A stretch of DNA of 64,000 nucleotides from Hippopus hippopus (GCA_946811185.2 OX328099.1:69196714-69260713), one strand, 5' to 3'; shown: positions 1 to 11,812, counted from the stretch's first letter. The notes: generated by a model not told the origin, from the letters alone. A program made the numbers and translations.

Positions 1-196
1 ACACTTTTGGACCCATAAAACCCATTTTGTCTGACAACCGACTGAATCACTAGGTAGAATGGTCCTTCATCATGCATAAAATTGACCAATAACTAAAAAG
101 TTTCGACCCATGTAAGCCTGTGTGGAGTGTGCCGACTCATTATAGAATGATATTTTTAGCAGATGCATTAAACCCCCTTTTCAGAGAGCATGATTT
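1..196. mobile_element. M2 MITE, cut by the window edge
   Basis: It contains CCATTTTGTCTGACAACCGA, a TAGAATGGTCC phrase and the end GATGCATTAAACCCCCTTTT...AGAGCATG, the M2 terminal sequence. Confidence 0.75.
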
Positions 197-312
197 AGGT
201 ATTTTGATGAATTTGCAGTTGTAAGCAATGTTCAGACATTTTATCATATGAAACAGTCACAGCTCCAGATTAGATGGAGTGATGGCATTCTAAATCCGTT
301 TTTTTCTCTTCC

Positions 313-387
313 AAACCCTATGTTGTGGGTACTCATTAGAATCGTCTCGATGAGATGATTCTAACGAGTACCCATAACATAGGGTTT
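313..387. repeat. 75-bp palindrome
   Basis: Arms of about 36 bp (AAACCCTATGTTGTGGGTAC and the inverse GTACCCATAACATAGGGTTT) with only a few mismatches and almost no loop. Confidence 0.88.
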
Positions 388-847
388 AGTGGAGGATAAT
401 TAATACTTTCAAATATGAAATCAAAATCATTCCCTCTATCTGGAGCTCTGAACTATGGATCTTACATGACGAATGAACAAGCGAAATTCTAGGCTAATTT
501 TTGTATGAAGACACATTTATGATGTTTTACTATTCATTTTATTTCTTTGGACTTGAAAAAAAATGGTGCAGTAACTACAACATACATGATTGTGTCTTAA
601 ATGTTGCTTTGTTGATGTTTAAATGCTAAAAGATTATTATGAAAAGATCAACGAAAGCTGTTTTGCATAATGTCCACATTTGTGTTCAGACATTGTGAAA
701 TAATAATGAATTACAGTGTTCTTTGGTTGAAATGTTACTGATTTACTTGAGTAATTTCATTATTTGTCTCAAGGTTTTCAGAAATTCTCTGCTTCAATTA
801 TAAAGATAGAAAGATATACATATGGCAAAAGCAAATGGGGGGGGTGT

Positions 848-1076
848 TTAACCCTTTACCACACAATGACGCCTTTTGACGCCCCTAAAAAAGAGGCCTT
901 TTGAAAACATTGTGGGAAAAGGAGAAAATGCTAGTAACCAGCATTTTCTCCTTTTCCCACAAAGTTTTCTACGCTATCAAAGAAAAGTTGCGTCATTTGA
1001 GCCACTATGAAATTGTCGTCTGCAAATGCTTTCAATTTGGATAGGTCTTAAATTTTGCCGTGTGGTAAAGGGTTAA
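848..1076 (+). mobile_element. MITE family M1, complete copy (reference)
   Basis: 229 bp from TTAA to TTAA. The ends are TTAACCCTTTACCACACAA and its near inverse CGTGTGGTAAAGGGTTAA. The middle is a perfect inverted repeat around AATGCTAGTAACCAGCATT whose arms read GTGGGAAAAGGAGAA and its complement. TTAA targets and CCC ends are typical of piggyBac-type elements, so I infer a non-autonomous piggyBac-like MITE. The plus orientation is defined by the tail TGCAAATGCTTTCAATTTGG. Confidence 0.88.
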
Positions 1077-1757
1077 TAACTACATTATTTGGTTTGTCCA
1101 GACATTTACCTCCATATTGTTTAGAAGATATCTATCGTCACTACTAGTATGTTTGATCTATATCTACGATACCGGGTTTGATAGAATCACAAAGTCTTCA
1201 GCAATAACTGTGATGCATGACATTAACTCTTAGAGTGCCTGATTTATGAGCAGGACACTGTTACTTTTGTAATATGGACACTGATATAAAAAATTTGAAG
1301 GCAATTTGGGCCATACTCTATCACACAAAATTTCTGATGTTGTGTAAAGTAGTGATCAGATCGCATGCTCTGTACAACCCGATCTTTCATGACACATTCT
1401 ATGAAAAAAGTAAAGTTTTGCTTGACACTCACAGGATAACATCATCATTGAGATTCGTGTGACAGAGTTTTATTGAGAATCAATAATGGCCGGCCAGTAA
1501 ACCTAGGAATGTACCACATTACTTGATCTGGTTCATTATCCTGTCGTGAGATGATTCACCGTATTTTTCCAGTTCTTCAGAAAAAAGCGATTACAGTCTG
1601 CCACCTATTTCTATTTTCTTGCTTTGGTAGTGGAGAGAGGGGGTGGGGGACGTAGTCTTTCACAAGTTCGAATTTTTAACCAACACCCACCCCAACCCCC
1701 GCTGTAGAAACTTAAAAAGATATAGCAGTGTTTTGTGCTTGTAATTATTCTTTTTAC

Positions 1758-2024
1758 TCACTAGGCCAAATTGAAAGGTGTTGCAGATGACAAATGAAGC
1801 TCAATTGATGAAACCTATTCTAAAAGGGTAGAAAACATTGTGGGAAAAGGAGAAAATGCTGGTTACCAGCATTTTCTCCTTTTCCCACAATGTTTTCAAA
1901 AGCCTTCTCTTTCGGGTTTTTTTCAAACTCTGCATTGTGTGGTAAAGGAATGAGTATATTCGTCTGCTGCAAATGAACTGAATTTGGACAAGTGTTAATT
2001 TTGTGGTTTGGTAAAGGGCTGAAA
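1758..2024 (-). mobile_element. M1 copy, reverse, joined to a second M1 end fragment
   Basis: The core hairpin is at about 1829-1907 and the reverse end TTGTGTGGTAAAGG at 1937-1950. It is followed directly by a forward right-end fragment (AATTTGGACAAG...GGTTTGGTAAAGGG) ending 94 bp before the PKA exon at 2118. Confidence 0.75.
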
Positions 2025-2117
2025 AAAATCAAGCAAACATTTAGAAGTTCATGTTTTTTCGAGTTACAGAAATCAAAGAAACATGTAGAACTTATTATTA
2101 TTTTGCTGTCATTCCAG

Positions 2118-2200
2118 GATAACTCTAATTTATACATGGTGTTGGAGTTTGTCACTGGTGGTGAAATGTTCTCCCACCTTAGGCGTATAGGTAGATTTAG
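2118..2200 (+). CDS. Pka-C1: PKA catalytic subunit, exon for residues about 112-138 (constant exon before the alternative cassette)
   Basis: The exon follows an attccag acceptor and ends at a GTAAGT donor. Its 83 nt give 27 codons plus two bases (AG) that complete a serine codon in the next exon. The peptide reads [20 protein letters not shown] then LRRIGRF, the hinge and helix D of the PKA catalytic subunit. The hinge/gatekeeper position (Met120 in vertebrate C-alpha) is Leu, as I recall for insect PKA-C. Glu127 (substrate P-3 arginine contact) and the RR pair at 133-134 are kept. The upstream coding exons (glycine loop, Lys72, Glu91) are not in the window. The intron that follows is 15.4 kb to the first alternative exon. 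PRKX was considered, but [13 protein letters not shown] is PKA-like rather than PRKX-like. Confidence 0.96.
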
Positions 2201-2265
2201 GTAAGTACACTTGCATGTAAATTGGATATACTCTGACATGCTTACTGTCACTCTAGATAAAAGGA

Positions 2266-2680
2266 AACGAGCCATGCTCTGGCAAAAGGCGGCTTAATGC
2301 ATCTCCGTGATCCATGGTACCAAACAAGCCATCGCATACTTATGGATCCACTTTTTGTAACAACTGGTTTTATCATTAAGTAGAATGGTCCATGGACATA
2401 CATGAAATTGACCAATAGCGAAAAGTTTCGGCCCAGGTCAGCTTGCGCAGTCCTCTGTGATCCATGGTACCAATTAAGCCAGCACATACATATGGATCCA
2501 CTTTTTTCAACTACCGGTTTTATCATTAAGTAGACTGGTTCATGGACATACAGAAAATTGACCAATCACAAAAAGTTTCGACCAGGTCAGCCAGGTCAGC
2601 AGTCCGTGCAAGCTGACCTGGGTCGATACTTTTCGCAGATGCATTAAGCCCCCTTTTCACAAAGCATGGTTCAAACAAAT
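2266..2680. mobile_element. M2 MITE, partly duplicated internally
   Basis: GAGCCATGCTCTGGCAAAAG at the left and GCATTAAGCCCCCTTTTCAC...AGCATGG at the right. The middle (CCGTGATCCATGGTACC to GACCAATAGCGAAAAGTTTC) occurs twice in tandem. Confidence 0.75.
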
Positions 2681-2989
2681 GTACTGCAATATCTCTCTTA
2701 TCATATTGAATAAGTTGAACAATATGAATGTTCTAAATTTAATCCATGGTTTCTATTTTTGAAGTAAATCTTTGACCCATAATTATAAATGTATAAAACA
2801 AGCTATTTTTAGACAGGTTACATACTGGTGCAAGTTACACAAAAGAGGAATATTTGAAGGAAAGGAAATACTATGTTGCCTTTTAATTCTATGGAAACAT
2901 TGTGGAAAAAGGAGCTGTTGTAAACTTGTTTGTAACAAGCAGTGGCTTCTTTTCTATTCAGGTTTTCAGAAACTATTCACTGCTTGAGA

Positions 2990-3212
2990 TTAACCCTTTA
3001 CTGCACAACGCTGACTTTTAACGACCCTTGAAAAACAGCCTTTTGAAAACATTGAGGATAAAGGAGAAAATGCTGGTAACCAGCATTTTCTCTTTTCCAA
3101 CAATATTTTCTATCCTATCAAAGAAAAATTGCACCATTTGAGCCACATTGAAATTGTCATCTGCAAATGCTTTCAATTTGGATAAGGCTAAAATTTTGTT
3201 GTCTGGTAAAGT
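2990..3212 (+). mobile_element. M1 copy
   Basis: It starts TTAACCCTTTACTGCACAA, has the central hairpin GGAGAAAATGCTGGTAACC and ends TTGTCTGGTAAAG. The right TTAA is lost. Confidence 0.8.
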
Positions 3213-3707
3213 CCGATTTGTCTATTTACATGATAATAAAAGTAAAAAGTGTAGGCTTATTTTTTTTTCTCATGAACTAGATATTTAGCTTGTGTTCCGA
3301 TTTTGAGGTCTTTCAGATTAAATCGGAACAAATGAATCGTCCGAGTTGCATTGTAATCAAAGACTTGAAGAAATGGCATGGTGTATATTTAATTACAAAA
3401 TGAACGAAGATTTCTTATAGCTTGACCTGTTACTTCACACATAAAGGTTAGATAGCTCTAAATCCAGAGCATTTCTGGGCAGAGTCAGTATTTCTTGGCA
3501 AATCTGAGTGCTGGATAAGAAAACATTATGGGAAATGGAAGGCCATTATCATTTTTCTGTAATTTTCTGTTCCAATATTTAAAATCACTTGTAGTAGGCA
3601 ATGTTAAACTTGTCCATTTTAGGCTTTAGTTTTGACTTGAACTTAAGTTCAGATAAAACAGTAATTAAGGTAATGTCTATGAAAGACTTTAAAAGGTATT
3701 CATTGTT

Positions 3708-3970
3708 TGAGCCATGCTCTGTGAAAAGGGAGTTAAATGCATCTACAAGAAGTATTGACCCATGTCAGCCTGAGCAGACCATGCAGGCCGACATGGGTTG
3801 ATTCTTTTGCTTTTTATACATTTTCTGTATGTCAAAGGATTATTTTACCTCATAAACCAGTTCGTAGGTAGACAGAATGGATTTTATGGATCCGCAATTA
3901 TGAGATGACTTCTTGGTAAAATGCATCATGGAAATGCATTAAGCCTCCTTTTTCCGGAGGGCGGCTCATT
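3708..3970. mobile_element. M2 MITE, complete
   Basis: GAGCCATGCTCTGTGAAAAG to CCTTTTTCCGGAGGGCGGCTC, with the internal palindrome CCATGTCAGCCTGAGCAG / GCAGGCCGACATGG. Confidence 0.8.
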
Positions 3971-4117
3971 TCAAATTACATGATCTTTTTTATTTTCCAG
4001 TGCATGATAGCTTTTGAGTATGCTTGATATGTACATGTATTGTCTTGATCATCTTCATTGCCGTCTTTGTCACTGCTTAGGTACAGATTAGAGGAGTGTT
4101 AATGGGTCAAAATCATC

Positions 4118-4342
4118 TTATCCCATTACCACACAATCCGGATTTAACGACCTTGAGAATGAGGACTTTTGAAAACATTGTGGGAAAAGGAGAAAATGCT
4201 GGTAACCAGCATTTTCTCCTTTTCCTACAATGTTTTCTACCCTTCCAAAAACAAATTTCTATTTTTTGAGCCACATTTATTTTGTTGTCTATGTATGCTT
4301 TAAATTGGACAAGTCCAGGATTTTATCATCTTGTAAAGAGTC
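4118..4342 (+). mobile_element. M1 copy
   Basis: The left end TTATCCCATTACCACACAA is degraded. The central hairpin at 4173-4243 has one mismatch (ttttcctac). The right end is CATCTTGTAAAGAGT. Confidence 0.8.
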
Positions 4343-4470
4343 AAAGTAGATTAAAAATAATCCTGTGTAATCCTCTATTCTATAACTGTATTATTTATTT
4401 TAACGAAATAAAGTAAATTTTTTTTTTTTGGTCAGAAATTATTCACCAGCATGATCATCCATCAGAATTT

Positions 4471-4706
4471 TATTGTTTACCACACAATCCCAAGTTTTAA
4501 TGACCCTGAAAAAGAAGGCTTTTTGAAAACATTGTGGGGAATGTAGAAAATGCTGAAAATAGATTGCTAGCATTTTCTCCTTTACCAAAAATGTAGTCAA
4601 CCCTATCAAAGACAAAATCCATCATTTGAGCCATATTTTAACTGACATCTGCAAAAGCCTTCAATTTCAACAAGTCTACTCTATTTGTCGTGTGGTAAAG
4701 AGTTAA
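4471..4706 (+). mobile_element. M1 copy, diverged core
   Basis: Left end GTTTACCACACAATCCCAAG and right end CGTGTGGTAAAGAGTTAA. The core palindrome is broken (ATGCTGAAAATAGATTGCTA), so this is an older copy. Confidence 0.78.
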
Positions 4707-4829
4707 ATGGAAAAAATGAAAGCATTAAAATACCCTAAAAATAGCCTGTATGCCAATAGGCTGTATGTCAATAGGTTGATAGGCTGAGTATGTTTTTCTT
4801 AGTGTTACTAAGCCTGAAGCAAAAACAAA

Positions 4830-5056
4830 TTATCTCTTTACCATACAACTAAATTTTAGACTTGTCAGAATTGAAAGCATTTGCAAATGACAATTTAGAT
4901 ATGACTATGATGGAAATTGTCTTTGATAATGCATAAAACATTGTGGGAAAAGGAGAAAATGCTGGTGACCAGCATTTTCTCCTTTTCCCACCATGTTTTC
5001 AGCAGGATTCTCCCTCAGGATTGTTAAAATTCTGGATTGTATAGTAAAGGGTTTAA
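4830..5056 (-). mobile_element. M1 copy, reverse
   Basis: CTCTTTACCATACAACTAAA at the left, hairpin around ATGCTGGTGACCAGCAT, and TGTATAGTAAAGGGTTTAA at the right. Confidence 0.8.
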
Positions 5057-5627
5057 GACAATCAACAAATGATCTGCTACTGCACTTAAGCTTATAGGAA
5101 AAGAACACTATATGCTCAGGTTACACTGAAGTAAAAACATTGGAGTAAAAAATAAGATTTTTGTTATATAAAGATTTTTCAATTTACATTCAAATTACAA
5201 CTATAAAATTTGGTAATTTCTAGCTTCTATACTGGAGTAATCATTACTTGTTTTTAGAGACCTGCCACATTCATACTTATTGAAAGTGTATGTATATTTG
5301 TTTGAGTTCATTTAACAGATAAAATCTTTTTCTTGTCTTCCAGGTGAACATACCCCATAGACATATATGACCTTTTTACTATTCTACCCTTAATTTATCT
5401 GTGTGCTTTTTTCAGCTCAGTGCCTTTTTGTGACAAAAAGAGACCGTTGGCATGACAAGCACTTGTCTTGCTCCAGGGATGCTTTCACCTTTTTTTAAAC
5501 TCTTTCACTACAAGATAAAAAAAAAAAGCTACCAGATAAAAAATTTCACTTTTTCAAGGGCTACAATTTCTGTTTCGCTGCAAAATTAAAGCCACAGGAG
5601 CAGCCAAAAGGAAACAGTGTGGGTGTT

Positions 5628-6178
5628 TAAATGGTAACCAGCATTTTCTCCTTTTCCCACAATGTTTTCTACCCTATCAAAGACAGAATTCATCATTTGA
5701 GGCATAGTTTAATTGTCATCTACAAATGCTCCCAATTTGGACTAGGCTAAAATTCTTTCGTCTGGTCGAGAGTTAATGACCCTCAGGGAAAAAGCTTTTG
5801 AAAGCATTGTGGGAAAAAGCAAAAGTGCTGGTAACCATGATTTTCTCTTTTTCCCACAGAGCTTTCTGCTCTTTTTCAAAGACATTTTTTATTACTTTTA
5901 GACCCAATGAAAATGTTGTCTGGACTGCTCTCAGTTTTTATAAGTCTCAAAATTTGTTATCTCTACTAAGCTGGTAAAGTAAGTCATCAACAAGTATACT
6001 GTTGAACATGAAATTCTGTTAAAAGTTTGCCAAGCAGTCCTGTGATTGAATGGCCCAGTTGGAGAAGGCTATTGAAAACATTGTGGGTAAAGGAAAAATG
6101 CTGGTAACCAGCACTTTCACCTTTTCCCACAATGTTTTCTTCCCTTGGTGGTTTGGTAAAGTGGTTAAAAAACGTAAC
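5628..6178 (+). mobile_element. Cluster of three partial M1 copies
   Basis: A right half (5637-5776) runs into a second copy (about 5772-5985) that shares its junction TTAATGACC. A third fragment has its core at about 6070-6145. All have imperfect hairpins. Confidence 0.7.
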
Positions 6179-6394
6179 TGTGCCTGAGGGTTAATTTTAA
6201 GAAATAATAGTGTTTGGTTAACCACTTTATGACAGCCAAGAATCAAAGAGCAGGGCAATTTTGCATTACAAAATGCAAACAATGAAGGTTGCCAATAAAG
6301 ATGGTATCTCTCACCTACAGAGATAATTTTAGATACCAGTTCTGGATATAACTTATGTTCTGTATAATTAGACTGGTATAGTACATCATATTAG

Positions 6395-6800
6395 TGGCAT
6401 GCTCTGGCAATAGGGGGTTTAATGCATCTCTGGGATGCATGATACCAAGGAATTCATCACATAATTGTCCATCCATAAAATCCATTTTGTATTTTAACTC
6501 TTTACTACATAATCCAGAGTTTCTTTGGACCTGTAACAGAAGGCTTTTGAAAACATTTTGGGAAATGGAGAAAATGTTGGTAACCAGCATTTTCTTTCTT
6601 TCACACAATGTTTTCTACCCTTCCCAAAACAAATTCGCATTTTTGACTAGTACCGTATTTATTTTGTTATCTGCAAATGCTTTCAATTTGGACAAGTCTT
6701 AAACTTTGTTATTTGGTAAAGAGTTAACCGACTGAGTCATGAGCTACACTGGTCCTTTGACATACAGAAAATTGACCAATAGCAAGGCTCATATGTATTT
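6395..6800. mobile_element. M2 MITE interrupted by M1
   Basis: GCATGCTCTGGCAATAGGGG at the left and CCTTTGACATACAGAAAATT at the right. The M1 at 6494-6727 sits between. The right terminus is missing. Confidence 0.72.
6494..6727 (+). mobile_element. M1 copy inserted in an M2 element
   Basis: 234 bp with TTAA at both ends (TTAACTCTTTACTACATAAT ... TTATTTGGTAAAGAGTTAA). Both flanks are M2 sequence (CCATTTTGTAT before, CCGACTGAGTCAT after), which shows insertion at a TTAA with duplication. Confidence 0.85.
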
Positions 6801-6950
6801 TTGTGTGCCAACCTTTACATACATCTGTATTGCATATCACAGATTTATCACACCTGGAAATTCTCTGTTAAAGTTTTTTTCTTGGCTTCTTCACTCTTTA
6901 CCTAATAAACCCTGGGAAATATATGGGCAAAGGGTTAAGTCATACTCAGG

Positions 6951-7336
6951 TTAACCCTGTACCACACAGTTCCAAGTTTTAACGACCTTGAAGAAGAAGG
7001 TTTTTGAAAACACTGTGGAAAAAGGAGAAAATGCTGGAAACCAGCATTTTTTCCTTTTCCCACAATTTTTTCCACGCTTCATTTTCACCTCTTTAACTCT
7101 TTACCACACAATCCCGAGTTTTAATGACCAAGAGAAGGAAGCCTTTTGAAAACATTGTGTAAAGGAAAATATGCAAGTTCCATCATTTGAACCAAATTTA
7201 GATTGTCTTCTGCAAATGGTTTCGTTTTGGACAAGTATAGATATTTCTTGTGTGGTAAAGGTTTAATCACATTTGTTGTCTGCAAATTCTTTCAGCTTGG
7301 ACAAGTCTAAATTTTTGCTGTTTGGTAAAGAGTTAA
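6951..7336 (+). mobile_element. Chain of M1 copies (one 5' part, one internally deleted, one 3' end)
   Basis: It starts at TTAACCCTGTACCACACAG. A second start is at 7093 (TTAACTCTTTACCACACAA) with a deletion of the core and an end at 7266. A third tail ends TTTGGTAAAGAGTTAA at 7336. Confidence 0.75.
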
Positions 7337-7675
7337 TGTGCTGTACTTTTGCTATCACCTAGATGAAGATAAGAAGATCACAGAACATGCTGTCTAATAG
7401 ATGATCTGCATTGTGTTAAAGATGATCTACACTGTCAAGCTGCTTGTGATCTAAGCAGCTTGTGTCTTTCTGAGTAAGAAAAAAAAGTCTGTTTCATGTG
7501 TTTAGCAGTCCTAGGTATAACAGGACTAGTCTCTGCACACCTTTGAGCTTGATACTTTGTTGTCCAAAACAGATGGAAAAATTATAAGCAATATTTACTT
7601 TGGCTGTTTTCAAAGAAAACATCGATGTAGTGTCATAGCTGTGTTGTCATTGGCATTGTTGTGGTCGTCATCTTT

Positions 7676-7731
7676 ATGTGAAAACTTTTTGCAGATGCAA
7701 TAGGCCCCCTTTTCACAGAGCATGACTCAAA
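7676..7731. mobile_element. M2 end fragment
   Basis: TTTTTGCAGATGCAATAGGC...CACAGAGCATGACTC. Confidence 0.65.
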
Positions 7732-8502
7732 TGAAGATATATACTTCAAACTTGGGCTAGTTGCTAAATATCTAAGAGGGAGCACATACAAGAAAAGCTG
7801 ATGATCCTGAAGTATTTTTGAAACATTTATGCCTTTTTTTCAACCAGAATTTTCATGGAAAAAACAACTTTAGCCTAGTGTGGCCAACATGTGTTACTTT
7901 TTTTTGTTTAACTCAACATGATTGTGTGCTGTTTCTGACTTAAATTTATTGAGCTTCTATTTCTATGTCAGAATCAGATGGCAAAATTGAAATGCCATGA
8001 CTTCATTTAGCTTGATATAGATATTTTTGGGGATATGACGTGAATAACATTTGTTGTAATGGATGCCGTCAGAATCTGTCTGAAAAATAAGTGCTTTGAT
8101 GTTACACAAATTAGTAGCATATGAATATAAATAAGTATAAATAACCATATATGGAATTGAGTTCTGTTTTGTAATCATATAATTGTTTGCTAGAATAGAT
8201 GGGCAATTATTTGATTTTTGCAAAGGAAAGGGCATCAAGTGGTCATTTAAGCTCCATATATTTCATCATCAATCTCGTTATGTGTCGATCTCGATATGTT
8301 TGCCTTTATGTTGAGGCTGAGATAAAGGTCTTGATTTATGGTACTGAAAAACAAAAAGGAAAAGATGGGTTCTTTACTTGCAGATACTTTTCTTTTGCTG
8401 TACTAAAGTCCAGCTACATTTGACCCTTTTCCATAGGCAAGGGATTTAATTCCTCAGTTGTTGGTTATTTTTAAACACATCATTACAAATGAAGAGTTGA
8501 TT

Positions 8503-8812
8503 TCCGGTAGCTCAGTTGGTAGTGTACAGGACTTGAGAATAGGGGGTCGCTAGTATGATTCTCGGCGCGGCCAATTCCTTTTCGAGGATTGATGATAGTC
8601 ATTGTGACAGGATTCACTCCTCTCTCACCCCTGATCATTGTTTCACAGATGCTGATGTGGGAAAGCTTCCAGTGGCTTGGAAAGAATACTGTGCGGAGTA
8701 CTGGTAAAAGAAACTCCAGGAAAGCATAGATCGGTGCACTAGCCGCAGCAATATAACTGAAATAATGTTGAAAACAGCATTAAATACCGTACAATCAGTC
8801 AATCAATACAAT
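8503..8812 (+). mobile_element. SINE-A, tRNA-derived
   Basis: The head is tRNA-like: A box TAGCTCAGTTGGTAGTG and a B-box-like GCTAGTATGATTCTCG. The body is GATTGATGATAGTCATTGTG and TCCAGGAAAGCATAGATC, and the tail consists of CAATCAGTCAAT repeats. Confidence 0.8.
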
Positions 8813-8920
8813 GAAGAAAAAAAGAATATTGGTTTAAAAAAAATAAATTCGTCCTCAAGTTTTGTTCATATGAATTTTTATTTCTGAAGGCCCAAATATT
8901 GGATTTGTATTCTAAATCAT

Positions 8921-9142
8921 TTAATACCAAATGATAAAATTTTGGACTGGACCAAATTGAAAGCATTTGCAGATGACATAATAAATATAGTTTAAATAAT
9001 AATTTCTGTTTTTGATTAGGTAGAAAGCATTGTGGGAAAAGGAGAAATGCTGGTTACCAGCATTTACCTCTTTTCCCACAATGTTTGTTGAAGCCTTCTT
9101 CTACAGGGTGTTAAAACTTGGGATTGTGTGGTAACGGGTTAA
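8921..9142 (-). mobile_element. M1 copy, reverse
   Basis: TTAATACCAAATGATAAAAT to TTGTGTGGTAACGGGTTAA. The core is intact except for a one-base deletion in one arm. Confidence 0.82.
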
Positions 9143-9499
9143 AAGTCTGTATTTGTGAAGAGGATGTTAAATGGGTTTTGCCTATGAATTGTGTTGCTGA
9201 AAATATAATATATTCATTTCGGTGATATTTGTGATATGTATCTGAATCTGACAAGTGAACTGCATGGAACAATTTTTCTTGGTTGTCATTTTCCCATTTT
9301 TTGTGCCAAAGGAATTTAGCATAGACTAGAAATAGACTGCACAGAATAACCTTTAATCTACATGTATTTTGAAATATTCTGACCGAAAGAGCCTTATTAG
9401 TTCAAAATATGGATCTTTTTAGTCGGCTATGTATATCATTCTCTCATTTTGGTTGTCAAACTGATAACTCTTTCATTGCCAATGTTGCCTTGGATAGTT

Positions 9500-9570
9500 T
9501 TTGCAGACAACATAGATCAAGATCAGACTGCACTAAATATGCAGTTTGATCGTTGATCTACACCGTACGC
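9500..9570. mobile_element. M3 hairpin core
   Basis: AGATCAAGATCAGACTGCAC and its inverse around 9560. A half copy follows at 9808-9843 (TCTTGATCTACACTGACCGC). Confidence 0.65.
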
Positions 9571-10449
9571 TATCTGATGACCAAAAACAGGTTCAATTGA
9601 AACAAAAAAGATACAATTGAAACAAAAAAGATACTTACAGACCTTGAGAAAAGTCAGCTTCATTTAGTTAGTAGCAAAAGAGTTAACTCTTCACCACATT
9701 ACAAAATTGAAGTGTATGACTGGAGACAGATGGGAATTCTACTTAGGAATTGAGGATAATAGAATTGCAGTTCAAAGGTCACACTTGTCTAGAATGTTTC
9801 AGCAACATTCAGTGCATTCTGGTCTTGATCTACACTGACCGCAAATGCAACAATTGTTGTGGACTAATTTACTGATCAACTAAGTATAGCCAAAAAAAAA
9901 TCAGCTACCTTGAAAAGGGGGGGGGGGGGTTTGCAACTTTCATATATTTCACAGAAAACTGAAAATCATCTTGTTCCGAAAAATTTGGCCAAGAATTAAA
10001 ATGTTTGATATGTAACATGATATCAAGGACTTCTATCAAGGTTGTTAAAATTATTTCTATGAGGTCAAAATTTGGTCCTACTGGAAGAGTTGGTGTCACA
10101 AATTGTTCTTTGGTGAGCAATTTAAGGCCACTCTTGCCTGTTTGTAGAAAATCATTCTGTAGAAATATTTTTGTGCAGAGTTCATTGATATTTAGTATGA
10201 ACGATACTCAATTAAACCTGTTTGTATTCATTAAAATCATCTTGGAGTCATTTGAGAAAGACATGACTTCTGTTGGGGACTATTATTGCAGTACAGATTT
10301 CTAACAGATGACTATCAATGCCAGTTACATGTATGGCAAATGCAATTTATCAGACAGAGGAGCTATACAGGGCCATCATGGCCCTCTTATTAGTATGAAT
10401 AATTTTATGGTTGAACACTTTATCAAGCTAGTCTGTGTTTTGATAAACT

Positions 10450-10843
10450 GACTGGCTTTTAAAAACATAATTTGAAATGGAGAAAATGGTGATTTCCAGT
10501 AGTTTCTCCTTTTACCAAAATGTTTTGTATTCTTTCAAAGACAAACCTTATCATTTGAGTCATCATCTGTGGACTATTGGAAAGGTCTCTCATCTGATTT
10601 TCACCTAAAGAGTAAACCCTTTGCCACGCAATCTCAAATTTCAATGACCCTGTGAAAGAAGTGTTTTGAAAATATTGTGGGAAAAGGAGAAAATGCTGGT
10701 AACCAGCATTTTCTTCATTTCCCACCACGTTTTCTACATGTTCAATGACATATTCTATAATTTGAAGAAAAAAATTGAATTGTTGTATGTTAATTTCTTA
10801 AATATGGACGAGTCTTGAATTTCGCCGTGTGGAAAAGGGTTAA
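10450..10843 (+). mobile_element. M1 fragment followed by a full M1 copy
   Basis: A degraded core lies at about 10459-10570. A fuller copy runs 10612-10843 (AACCCTTTGCCACGCAATC ... GCCGTGTGGAAAAGGGTTAA). Confidence 0.75.
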
Positions 10844-11035
10844 AGATGTCTTATATGTAATGGGTTAGTATATACATAATTTTGTGAAGTAAAACCCATT
10901 GATGAAAACAAATTGCCTGGGCTGTTAACAAAATGACATGAATAAGAAAAATCAATAAGACTTGCCTTACAGTGACAAAACAAGTAAAACTGTTTTCCTG
11001 TATTCAGAAATATGATCAGATCAATACTAAACGTA

Positions 11036-11215
11036 ACCCTTAGAGTGCCCAAATATATCCAGTCGACACTCTCAGTCTTAAAAAAAAGACCCGAATGATT
11101 GTAAATTCATGGTTGCTTTTATCTATGTAGTGTTTCAGCTCATCGGAAAGGGTAGATCAAAGACCAGACTGCACTACTTTGTTGCCTGATCTTGATCTAT
11201 CCTGGCCAGAAGGCA
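11036..11215. mobile_element. M3 copy (subfamily with long flanks)
   Basis: CCTTAGAGTGCCCAAATA at the left, core GATCAAAGACCAGACTGCAC to GCCTGATCTTGATCTATCC. Resembles the copy at 18306 in reverse. Confidence 0.6.
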
Positions 11216-11449
11216 TGCACGTATAGGCAGGTCCTCTGTACAAGAGGACAAAATTTTTTGACTTGTCCATATTGAAAGCATTTTCTAAACATTAACTCCA
11301 TCTTACAAAGATTAAATATAGATTGCAATATCTCCTTATGTCACAATATTTTCAGAAGTTGTATGCTGCAGGACGAAAAAAGTTTTGAGCGCTAAGTAAT
11401 GAATGAGTCAACTACAAATCCTATGTTTAAACATGACTCCCAGGAAAAA

Positions 11450-11600
11450 AGTTTATGAGAACGTTGTGGACAACCAGCATTTTCTTCTTTTCCCACAATG
11501 TTTTCAAACCTCTTTAAAAACAAGTTCCAATCATTGAACCATATTCATCTTTTTTTTCAATTTGGACATGTCTTAAAATTTTGTAGTGTAGGAAAGGGAA
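11450..11600 (+). mobile_element. M1 partial copy
   Basis: The left hairpin arm is missing. CCAGCATTTTCTTCTTTTCC and the right end remain, ending TTTGTAGTGTAGGAAAGGG. Confidence 0.6.
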
Positions 11601-11721
11601 AAACGAATCATGTAGTTTGCAGTACAGAAATAGAAAGTGATTGATCATTTTACATAATGTATTAATGGCTGATGGAATTTTTAATGATATATAACTCTGT
11701 ACTTTATGGCGAGAGAATTTT

Positions 11722-11812
11722 AGTTCTACTGGCCAAAGGCTATCTGGGCTTATGTTATGGTATGATTTGCATCATCCGTCTGTCTGTCCTTCTGTCTGTT
11801 TGCCCATTAGTC
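11722..11812 (+). mobile_element. Head fragment of the AGCTCCACTGGCC element
   Basis: TTTAGTTCTACTGGCCAAAG then CCGTCTGTCTGTCCTTCTGT. Confidence 0.55.

Larger units (their letters stand above)
1..2117 (+). other. Intron of the PKA gene (5' part beyond window)
   Basis: No coding sequence was found. It holds a truncated M2 copy (1-196), a 75-bp palindrome (313-387), an M1 copy (848-1076) and an M1 remnant (1758-2024). Stretches 390-847 and 1077-1757 show nothing recognisable apart from A/T-rich low-complexity DNA. Confidence 0.7.

Noticed and set aside
2248..2565. 105-codon minus-strand open frame with internal similarity
   Set aside because: The internal similarity comes from the duplicated middle of an M2 element.
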